In this document: positions 1-6,244 of the stretch, in pieces | Layout of the letters: every line of letters starts with the position of its first letter | How positions within the stretch are numbered: the stretch's first letter is position 1 | Assembly: GCA_036561005.1 (NCBI GenBank) | Contig: DATBQE010000098.1 | Coordinates: forward strand, 1 to 6,244 | Direction: 5' to 3' | DNA length: 6,244 bases | Source: PKWO01 sp036561005 | Lineage (GTDB): Bacteria; Pseudomonadota; Gammaproteobacteria; Burkholderiales; Burkholderiaceae_D | The notes under the pieces: generated by a model | Databases searched by the model: none | The model's input: only the letters and a program-made list of their open reading frames with translations | What the model was told of the DNA's origin: nothing | Made by a program: the position numbers and the translations under genes

Positions 1-21
1 CCACCGGCCCGACCACAATGT

Positions 22-1308
22 TTACGGATACAGCCCGCGCATCTCGCGCGCCTGCAGAACACGCGTACAAGCCACGATAAACGCCGCCGTCCGCAGCGAC
101 ACCTTCTTGTCCTGCGCAATCTGCCATACAGCCGCAAATGCCTCGCGCATGATGCGCGTCAGACGCAAATTGATCTCTTCCTCGGTCCAGAAAAAGCTCG
201 AAAAATCCTGCACCCATTCGAAATAGCTGACCGTTACACCACCCGCATTGGCGATCACGTCCGGCACGACCAGCACGCCGCGGTCATGCAAGATATCGTC
301 GGCAGCCGGCGTGGTCGGGCCGTTTGCACCTTCGAGGATCAGCTTCGCGCGGATTTTGCCGGCGTTGCTCTCATCGATCTGCTGTTCAAGCGCGGCGGGA
401 ATGAGGATGTCGCACTCGATGTCCCAGAAGCGCGCACGGTCCTTGACCTGTTCCGCACCGGGGAAGCCGGCCACGCTGCCGTGCTCCGCCACATGTGCAT
501 GCAGCGCTGCCACGTTCAGGCCGGTTTCGCAAACGATGGTGCCGCCATGGTCCTGCACTGCCACAACCTTGGCGCCGGCATCGGCAAACAGGCGTGCCGC
601 GACACCGCCCACGTTGCCGAAACCTTGCACGGCGACACGTGCGCCGTTGATGTTCATGCCGATTTTTTCCGCCGCTTCGCATCCGACCACGAACACGCCG
701 CGCCCGGTAGCGTCATGGCGCCCGAGACTGCCGCCCAGCGAAATCGGCTTGCCGGTGACCACGCCCGATGCCGTGCTGCCCTGGTTCATCGAATAGGTAT
801 CCATCATCCACGCCATGATCTGCTCATTGGTGTTGACGTCCGGTGCCGGAATGTCTTTGTTCGGGCCGATGATGATATTGATTTCGCTGGTATAGCGGCG
901 CGTCATGCGCTGCAGTTCGCCTTGCGACAGGGTCTTGGGGTCGACACGGATGCCGCCCTTGGCGCCGCCGTAGGGCACGTTGACCGCGGCATTCTTGACC
1001 GTCATCCAGGCCGACAGCGCCATGACTTCCGACAGCGTCACGTCCTGGTGAAAACGCACGCCACCCTTGCCTGGACCGCGCGAAGTATTGTGCTGCACGC
1101 GATAACCTTCAAAGTGGGCAATCGTGCCGTCATCGCGTTCGATAGGCACGTCGACTACGAGGATACGCTTGGGGCGCTTGAGCGTTTCCACCCAGCGCGC
1201 CAAGGAACCGAGGTAAGGCGTCACGCGGTCGATTTGTTCGAGATAAACACCCCAGGGGCCGATTTCGCTCGGCGTCAGGTAAGACGGGATTTCGTGTTGC
1301 TTGGACAT
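22..1308 (-). CDS. gdhA: Glutamate dehydrogenase (Glu/Leu/Phe/Val dehydrogenase family)
   Basis: This 428-residue enzyme interconverts L-glutamate with 2-oxoglutarate and ammonia in the cytoplasm using a nicotinamide cofactor. The N-terminal dimerisation/substrate domain carries GPGKGGVRF (Lys81), Lys105, the catalytic-lysine motif VPYGGAKGG (Lys117) and PAPDVNT (Asp157). Their spacing (24, 12 and 40 residues) matches the four catalytic/substrate residues of hexameric GDHs. The Rossmann domain has QGFGNVGG (228-235), followed by Asp253 at the end of the second strand; an acidic residue there usually favours NAD+ over NADP+, so a catabolic NAD-linked enzyme is inferred. LEGANGPTTPAAD (325-337) and NAGGVTVSYFEW (354-365) are further family signatures. 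Length is normal for the small hexameric type. The frame stays open upstream to 1371, but the ATG at 1306-1308 fits the conserved N-terminus and has a GGAGA ribosome binding site 7 nt before it. Leu, Phe or Val as true substrate cannot be excluded by eye. Confidence 0.96.
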   Translation of the reverse strand: MSKQHEIPSYLTPSEIGPWGVYLEQIDRVTPYLGSLARWVETLKRPKRILVVDVPIERDDGTIAHFEGYRVQHNTSRGPGKGGVRFHQDVTLSEVMALSAWMTVKNAAVNVPYGGAKGGIRVDPKTLSQGELQRMTRRYTSEINIIIGPNKDIPAPDVNTNEQIMAWMMDTYSMNQGSTASGVVTGKPISLGGSLGRHDATGRGVFVVGCEAAEKIGMNINGARVAVQGFGNVGGVAARLFADAGAKVVAVQDHGGTIVCETGLNVAALHAHVAEHGSVAGFPGAEQVKDRARFWDIECDILIPAALEQQIDESNAGKIRAKLILEGANGPTTPAADDILHDRGVLVVPDVIANAGGVTVSYFEWVQDFSSFFWTEEEINLRLTRIMREAFAAVWQIAQDKKVSLRTAAFIVACTRVLQAREMRGLYP

Positions 1309-1315
1309 TGCGCAT

Positions 1316-1320
1316 TCTCC
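1316..1320 (-). promoter_or_regulatory. Ribosome binding site that sets the gdhA start
   Basis: On the minus strand GGAGA lies 7 nt before the ATG at 1306-1308. This favours the 428-residue start over the in-frame ATG 63 nt further upstream (1369-1371). Confidence 0.75.
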
Positions 1321-1409
1321 ATGTTTGATTGAACGCAGCGCAAAAAAATGGCGCGTTTCATGGCTTCGCATCGTAGTCGAGGAGTGCTGCCGGCAGCCAA
1401 TGCTTTGTG

Positions 1410-1436
1410 CGCATTTATCTATGCGTAAAATGCATA
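1410..1436. promoter_or_regulatory. Cluster of inverted GCAT/ATGC half-sites upstream of gdhA (candidate operator)
   Basis: Three half-sites lie in 27 bp: CGCAT (1410-1414), ATGCG (1421-1425) and ATGCATA (1430-1436). They form overlapping dyads: CGCAT/ATGCG with a 6-nt spacer, TATGC/GCATA (1420-1424 with 1432-1436, 7-nt spacer), and GCATTT/AAATGC (1411-1416 with 1428-1433, 11-nt spacer). The stretch TGCGTAAAATGCA (1422-1434) also fits the loose T-N11-A form of LysR-type binding sites. Half-site centres are about one helical turn apart. The cluster is roughly 100 bp upstream of the gdhA start and just after the stop codon of a LysR-type regulator gene. That the regulator binds here is inference. 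Confidence 0.4.
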
Positions 1437-1455
1437 CATTGGAAAGTGGTCTTGC

Positions 1456-2421
1456 TTAACTGGCTTTTTTGGCAAGCTTGCGTTTGCCTGCTTCGCGGTT
1501 TTCGAATTGCTCGATCAGGTAATTCCACAGGCGTGCCACGATCGGCTTGCCTGGCCGGGCGGAAGTGGGCCGCTCGCGATAAAGACGAATTTCCATGTCG
1601 ACTTCCCAGCCCGGCTGGCCGCCGTCGGCGCGCGCCAGCTGTTTTTGCTTGAGTTCGCGCGTCACAGCCGACTCGGGCAGGAAAGCAATGCCATGCCCTT
1701 CCAGCGCCATCATTTTCAAGCCTTCGGCCATGTCGGTTTCATAGCGCTTGTCGAGGAAAAGCGGCTTCCTGGTGTCGCTCAGAATGGTTTCCACCATGCG
1801 CCCGAGGTAGGCATTGCTGGTGTACGAAAGAAAAGGCAAAGGCTGCGCCACCGTGCCGGGCAGGATCATATCCGGCACGCCCGCCTTGTCGCAACGCGCG
1901 TAGGCACGCAGCGATTCGGTGCCGAGCACAATCATGTCGTAGCGGCTGGCATCCAACTGGACTGGTTGACGCGGATGGTGGTAGCACAGCAGCAGGTCGC
2001 AACCACCCTCCACGATGGTCATCACCGCATCGTGCACATTCAGGGCGATCAGGCGCGTGTTGATGGTGCCGAAGCCGGATTCGAGGCGCGTCATCCACTT
2101 CGGCATATAGGTGAGCGAGAGCGTATGCGGCACGGCAAAATCGACCGTGGTCTGCGCCGTGGGCCGCTTGCCGCGCATCATGGCGCGCGCGTTGTTGATC
2201 TGCTCCAGCATCTCCAGCGCCTGCTCGTAAAACACTTCGCCGGATGGCGTCAGACTGGTGGGATAAGACGTGCGGTCGATCAGGTCGGCTCCGAGCCAGG
2301 CTTCAAGCGACTGGATACGGCGCGAAAAAGCCGGCTGCGTAACGTGGCGCAATTCGGCCGAACGGCTGAAGCTGCGCGTTTCAGCAAGCGAGATGAAGTC
2401 TTCCAGCCATTTGGTTTCCAT
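1456..2421 (-). CDS. LysR-type transcriptional regulator, HypT/YjiE-like
   Basis: A 321-residue DNA-binding regulator of ordinary LysR length. Residues about 4-62 form the winged helix-turn-helix, with the helix and linker region SFSRSAELRHVTQPAFSRRI at 17-36. The effector-binding domain spans about 92-304, and a basic tail follows (REAGKRKLAKKA, 309-320). The opening ETKWLEDF, then QPAFSRRI, and later LSYTSNAYLGRMV (198-210) and LKMMALEGHGIAFLPE (235-250) resemble from memory E. coli HypT (YjiE), which is activated by methionine oxidation under hypochlorite. I therefore call it HypT-like, but the same architecture occurs in many betaproteobacterial regulators of unknown ligand and its inducer here is not known. 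It lies 147 bp upstream of gdhA on the same strand, so regulation of or co-transcription with gdhA is possible. The ATG at 2419-2421 has no clear Shine-Dalgarno sequence, but the N-terminus matches the family start and no nearby alternative exists. Confidence 0.92.
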   Translation of the reverse strand: METKWLEDFISLAETRSFSRSAELRHVTQPAFSRRIQSLEAWLGADLIDRTSYPTSLTPSGEVFYEQALEMLEQINNARAMMRGKRPTAQTTVDFAVPHTLSLTYMPKWMTRLESGFGTINTRLIALNVHDAVMTIVEGGCDLLLCYHHPRQPVQLDASRYDMIVLGTESLRAYARCDKAGVPDMILPGTVAQPLPFLSYTSNAYLGRMVETILSDTRKPLFLDKRYETDMAEGLKMMALEGHGIAFLPESAVTRELKQKQLARADGGQPGWEVDMEIRLYRERPTSARPGKPIVARLWNYLIEQFENREAGKRKLAKKAS

Positions 2422-2472
2422 GCGTCTATGTTAGCGCGGATTGGCGTGATTCCGGCTTGGCGCCGCCATGCG

Positions 2473-2502
2473 GTTAAAAATCGCGTCTTATTTTTGCGAC
2501 AA
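2473..2502 (-). promoter_or_regulatory. Candidate promoter of the LysR-type regulator gene
   Basis: On the minus strand TTGTCG (2497-2502) resembles a -35 box, and TTTAAC (2473-2478, 18-nt spacer) or TTTTAA (2474-2479, 17-nt spacer) could act as a -10 box. Each is only a partial match to the sigma-70 consensus. It would give a leader of about 45 nt before the ATG. Assigned by eye only. Confidence 0.3.
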
Positions 2503-2503
2503 G

Positions 2504-2513
2504 GAAATATTTC
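2504..2513. promoter_or_regulatory. Perfect 10-bp palindrome GAAATATTTC next to the candidate regulator promoter
   Basis: GAAATATTTC is self-complementary and sits immediately upstream of the candidate -35 box of the LysR-type gene, a usual position for an autoregulatory site. It is short and AT-rich, so chance is a real alternative. Confidence 0.22.
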
Positions 2514-2552
2514 GTGCCCGGCTATTACCTACAAACGGCCGCGCCAAGTACT

Positions 2553-2602
2553 CCCCCACCCCTCTCCAGCAGGCGGGAGAGGGGAGAGGGTGGGGGTGGG
2601 GG
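2553..2602. repeat. CT/GA-rich hairpin repeat downstream of the ABC exporter gene
   Basis: CCCCTCTCC (2559-2567) pairs perfectly with GGAGAGGGG (2576-2584) around an 8-nt loop. Outside this, CCCCCACCC (2553-2561) is complementary to GGGTGGGGG (2588-2596), giving an alternative longer stem with an internal bulge. TGGGGG is then repeated in tandem (2591-2602). It resembles the dispersed CCCTCTCCC-type intergenic repeats found in many proteobacterial genomes (family resemblance from memory). It begins about 30 bp after the exporter stop codon, so it could act as a 3' stabiliser or transcription barrier, although no U-tract follows it on the minus strand. Confidence 0.6.
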
Positions 2603-2633
2603 TGAGGGCGTTGGCGAGCAGACTTGACCAATT

Positions 2634-4484
<1,851 letters not shown>

Positions 4485-4514
4485 GGAGGCGGGGCTGAGG
4501 TTATTTACTGCTTG

Positions 4515-4520
4515 ATTGTA
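4515..4520 (-). promoter_or_regulatory. Candidate -10 box (TACAAT) of the ABC exporter gene
   Basis: On the minus strand TACAAT differs from TATAAT at one base. Transcription from it would start near 4508, giving a leader of about 24 nt before the ATG at 4484 and placing the alternative GTG (4541) upstream of the transcript. No good -35 box is seen 16-18 nt upstream (TTCGTG at best). Confidence 0.35.
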
Positions 4521-4680
4521 GCGATTTATTGGAACTGCCACGAAACTGACCCAAACCTGATCAAATGCGCGCAGTTGTCAGAGCGGACGGGTTCCGTTAT
4601 TCTGGCAGAAATAGTTTGGTGTCGGTCGAACGGTTGCCCCTCTCCAGACGACCGGCGCAACAGCTTCACTCAATCCTCCA

Positions 4681-4755
4681 TCGTCCCCGCGAAGGCGGGG
4701 ATCCAGGCTGACTTTAAAGATCAAGCTGTCTGGCTCCCACCCTTCGCGGGAACGA
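4681..4755. repeat. Paired inverted intergenic repeat (REP/small hairpin type)
   Basis: The left arm (4681-4705) and the reverse complement of the right arm (4731-4755) are both 25 nt long and agree at 21 positions, separated by a 25-nt spacer. The left arm is itself a hairpin: CCCCGC (4685-4690), loop GAAG, GCGGGG (4695-4700). The right arm keeps a weaker TCCC/GGGA version (4735-4738 with 4748-4751). The motif resembles the widespread TTCCCGCG...GCGGGAA dispersed intergenic repeats of proteobacteria and Neisseria (from memory). A head-to-head pair of this kind fits a REP doublet or a small non-autonomous element. No target-site duplication was seen. Confidence 0.7.
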
Positions 4756-4840
4756 CGCATATCTGAAGGTATTCACCGAAGCCAGAATGCTCGACAATTC
4801 ATCCGCCTCCTACAACATATAGCCAATCCAGCGATTTTCA

Positions 4841-4847
4841 AGAAGGA
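4841..4847 (+). promoter_or_regulatory. Ribosome binding site of the thioesterase gene
   Basis: AGAAGGA lies 8 nt before the ATG at 4856 and supports that start. Confidence 0.75.
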
Positions 4848-4855
4848 ACAACAAC

Positions 4856-5260
4856 ATGTCACCACCCATCTCCACCACTCTCCCCGAAGGCAAAATGCCC
4901 CAACTGCGCGTCATGCCCATGCCGGCCGACGCCAATGTCCACGGCGACGTCTTTGGCGGCTGGATCATGGCCCAGGTCGACATTGCCGGTTCCCTACCCG
5001 CCGTGCGCCGCGCCAACGGCCGCGTCGCAACCATCGCCGTCAACTCCTTCCTGTTCAAGCAACCGGTGTTCGTGGGCGATCTGTTGTCGTTTTATGCAGA
5101 AATCGTCAAGGTCGGCAATACCTCGATCACTGTGTACGTCGAAGTGTTCGCCGAACGCAATCGGCTGCAGACCGAGACTGTGAAAGTCACGGAGGCAACC
5201 TTGACCTACGTGGCTACGGGTGAGGATCGCAAGCCGAGGCAGTTGCCAGCGCTGGAATAG
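4856..5260 (+). CDS. yciA: Acyl-CoA thioesterase, YciA-type hotdog fold
   Basis: A 134-residue cytoplasmic enzyme expected to hydrolyse acyl-CoA thioesters to free acid and CoA, with the broad substrate range known for YciA. The family signature runs at 20-45: MPMPADANVHGDVFGG, then W-I-M-A-Q-V-D-I-A-G, with Asp42 in the position of the catalytic acidic residue in the hotdog helix. GRVATIAVNSFLFKQPVFVGD (55-75) and the TEATLTYVA strand (112-120) complete the single hotdog domain, and KPRQLPALE resembles the usual YciA C-terminus. Length is normal for the family, which forms multimers with active sites between subunits. The start is supported by AGAAGGA 8 nt upstream. It is divergent from the ABC exporter and is followed after 28 bp by a small secreted protein gene that may share its transcript. 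Local G+C is high (68% over 4921-4980 by hand count), as in the rest of the left part of the window. Confidence 0.95.
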   Translation: MSPPISTTLPEGKMPQLRVMPMPADANVHGDVFGGWIMAQVDIAGSLPAVRRANGRVATIAVNSFLFKQPVFVGDLLSFYAEIVKVGNTSITVYVEVFAERNRLQTETVKVTEATLTYVATGEDRKPRQLPALE

Positions 5261-5273
5261 TTGCAGCAATCGT

Positions 5274-5280
5274 GGGAGGA
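5274..5280 (+). promoter_or_regulatory. Strong ribosome binding site that decides the start of the small secreted protein
   Basis: GGGAGGA ends 8 nt before the ATG at 5289. The nearer in-frame ATG at 5280 overlaps this site and has no spacing, and the longer frame from 5220 would overlap the thioesterase gene, so 5289 is the best start. Confidence 0.8.
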
Positions 5281-5288
5281 TGAAAATA

Positions 5289-5837
5289 ATGAAATTCTTC
5301 TTGCTCGCTGTTCTTGTTTTCTTCGCATTTCCCGCTGAGGCGCAATGGGCCGCATTGGCAATCGTTGGCTCTAAAAATGCGGTAGCGATGAATATTAGTG
5401 TTGAGCGAAAGTCCGCAAATAACAGCGGTGATTGCAGCCTAAGACTGGATATTCCCGCGAGCCCTCAAAAGCGAGCATGGATGGTGGTTGCCAAGAGAAA
5501 TTTGGACCGCCGTGAGCAAGATATGGAACCTTATTTTTGGCATCTTTTCCCACGGTGGCCCGACGAAGCCGCTTTGGCAAAAATGACTTATCCGGTTACC
5601 GCGCCAATTGTCTCGGTTCGCTACTGGGCACCAAAGAGTAGTTATAACAAAGAAGACCGAAAATCTGAAAATCCCTACGCCCATTGCCAAGAGCTGAATG
5701 ACTGCTTTCACACAATTTATGAACTTACCGTTCCAGACATTGCCCCAAAAAATGTTTACTTGTTCATTGACGGCGCAAGCCCTATGGTCGATCAGGGGTG
5801 GCGATATTCGATCGATATCGGTTCGTTGTGTTCATAA
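5289..5837 (+). CDS. Small secreted protein of unknown function
   Basis: I do not recognise this 182-residue protein. It starts with a clear Sec signal peptide: MKFF, a hydrophobic core LLAVLVFFAF, then PAEA with predicted cleavage after Ala18, so the mature protein is probably periplasmic or secreted. No lipobox cysteine or later membrane segment is seen. The mature part has four cysteines, in SGDCSL, AHC, NDCF and the C-terminal LCS, enough for two disulfides. It is rich in aromatics (PYFWHLFPRWP, VRYWAPKSSY). The strong GGGAGGA site and 28-bp gap after the thioesterase gene suggest a live gene translated from the same transcript. Hand counts over 5341-5460 and 5641-5760 give about 44% G+C, with 37% in 5701-5760, much lower than the neighbouring thioesterase gene; this suggests acquisition by transfer. 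No toxin, enzyme or binding motif was identified. Confidence 0.8.
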   Translation: MKFFLLAVLVFFAFPAEAQWAALAIVGSKNAVAMNISVERKSANNSGDCSLRLDIPASPQKRAWMVVAKRNLDRREQDMEPYFWHLFPRWPDEAALAKMTYPVTAPIVSVRYWAPKSSYNKEDRKSENPYAHCQELNDCFHTIYELTVPDIAPKNVYLFIDGASPMVDQGWRYSIDIGSLCS

Positions 5838-6065
5838 ACACGCGGTTCAAAGTGCTTGAAATTCGCCACGCGCCGCGATCGAATGTGTGAAAAGGGATGT
5901 CTTGGCAGGTTGCCGAACCACCTCGTTCGTCGTTAAAGGTATGCGAATTTTCCCAAAGGCGGATGATCGCCCCTCAATACCCGACAACTCAAAAGGCAGT
6001 AAACTGGACCGCGAAGCGCAATTCATTGCCCCGAGTGTGCCCACCTATTCAACCAAACCTTTGTC
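5838..6065. other. Intergenic region before the YghU-type gene
   Basis: About 230 bp with no convincing gene. A 60-codon frame from a GTG at 5887 and a 65-codon frame on the minus strand (5847-6044, also GTG-initiated) overlap each other and lack ribosome binding sites. I recognise neither product, so they are not called. A gene relic cannot be excluded. No clear promoter or terminator was found. Confidence 0.45.
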
Positions 6066-6244
6066 ATGACCGATTCCACCACCTATACTCCACCCCAGAT
6101 TTGGAAACCCAACGCCGAAAACGGCGGCCGCTTTGCCAACATCAACCGCCCCACCGCAGGCCCGACGCATGACAAGGAACTTCCGGTGGGCCGCCATCCG
6201 CTGCAGCTGTATTCGCTCGGTACGCCAAATGGTGTCAAGGTTAC
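6066..6244 (+). CDS. yghU: Glutathione S-transferase family disulfide reductase, YghU-type (5' part only)
   Basis: The gene runs off the window after 59 codons plus two bases. The visible N-terminus reads MTDSTTYTPPQIWKP, then GGRFANINRPTAGPTH, then LPVGRHPLQLYSLGTPNGVKV. This matches from memory the N-terminus of E. coli YghU, including its extension before the thioredoxin-like domain (FANINRP, GPTH) and the LYSLGTPNG strand-turn that opens the glutathione-binding domain. YghU-type proteins bind two glutathione molecules and show glutathione-dependent disulfide-bond reductase activity in the cytoplasm; full-length members are about 290 residues. The ATG at 6066 begins the conserved MTD sequence, but no good Shine-Dalgarno sequence precedes it (upstream is ACCAAACCTTTGTC). 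Catalytic features beyond the first strand lie outside the window. Confidence 0.93.
   Translation, partial: MTDSTTYTPPQIWKPNAENGGRFANINRPTAGPTHDKELPVGRHPLQLYSLGTPNGVKV

Larger units (their letters stand above)
4485..4855. other. Intergenic region between the divergent exporter and thioesterase genes
   Basis: About 370 bp without a convincing gene. It holds a candidate -10 box for the exporter on the left, a paired inverted repeat at 4681-4755, and a ribosome binding site for the thioesterase on the right. Between 4545 and 4680 I see no recognisable structure. I could not find a convincing sigma-70 promoter for the thioesterase: TCGACA at 4791-4796 resembles a -35 box, but no good -10 box follows at the right distance. 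Confidence 0.6.

Noticed and set aside
286..1332. Long plus-strand open frame of 348 codons opposite glutamate dehydrogenase
   Set aside because: It is antisense to a fully recognisable enzyme gene in GC-rich DNA, its product resembles nothing known, and it has the His/Arg/Ala-rich composition of a shadow frame.
1451..1476. CTTGC...GCAAG inverted match with a T-run at the end of the LysR-type gene
   Set aside because: The arms are only 5 bp, the T-run lies in the loop inside coding sequence rather than after a stem, and the inner bases do not pair.
4681..4755. Possible CRISPR-like repeat-spacer unit (25-nt arm, 25-nt spacer, 25-nt arm)
   Set aside because: The arms are inverted, not direct, there are only two copies, and no cas gene is present; it fits a paired intergenic repeat.
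5828..5841. Small hairpin GTGTT-CATA-AACAC spanning the stop codon of the secreted protein gene, considered as a terminator
   Set aside because: The stem is only 5 bp and AT-rich, with no T-tract after it, so it does not meet the form of an intrinsic terminator.
5887..6069. 60-codon plus-strand frame and an overlapping 65-codon minus-strand frame (5847-6044) before the YghU-type gene
   Set aside because: Both start with GTG, neither has a ribosome binding site, they overlap each other, and neither product is recognisable. A gene relic remains possible but unsupported.

Overview
The window looks like chromosomal DNA of a betaproteobacterium in the order Burkholderiales, most likely close to Oxalobacteraceae (Herminiimonas/Janthinobacterium/Collimonas type). 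This rests on the character of the encoded proteins and a moderately high G+C content; no rRNA or other marker gene is present, so the family-level placement is inference. It holds six protein genes, the last cut by the window edge. I see no tRNA, rRNA, CRISPR array, transposase or phage gene.

Layout. Three genes lie on the minus strand in the left two thirds: a glutamate dehydrogenase (22-1308), a LysR-type regulator resembling the hypochlorite sensor HypT (1456-2421), and an Atm1-type ABC exporter (2634-4484, or from a GTG at 4541). Three genes lie on the plus strand on the right: a YciA-type acyl-CoA thioesterase (4856-5260), an unrecognised small secreted protein (5289-5837), and the start of a YghU-type glutathione transferase/disulfide reductase (6066 to the window end). 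The exporter and thioesterase are divergent, separated by about 370 bp that carry a paired inverted repeat. A second, CT/GA-rich hairpin repeat lies just downstream of the exporter. A cluster of alternating GCAT/ATGC half-sites lies upstream of the glutamate dehydrogenase gene.

How the genes may work together. Glutamate dehydrogenase links amino-acid catabolism and ammonia to 2-oxoglutarate. The regulator lies directly upstream of it on the same strand and could control it, but that is inferred from position only. Atm1-type exporters are linked to glutathione persulfide/disulfide or metal-thiol export, YghU is a glutathione-dependent disulfide reductase, and HypT responds to oxidants, so the neighbourhood has a loose thiol-redox flavour without forming one operon. 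The secreted orphan sits 28 bp after the thioesterase, has an excellent ribosome binding site, and is clearly AT-richer than its neighbours, suggesting later acquisition.

Most of the window is ordinary housekeeping sequence. I find no convincing new multi-gene system. The orphan secreted protein, the half-site cluster and the two repeat structures are the items worth a second look.
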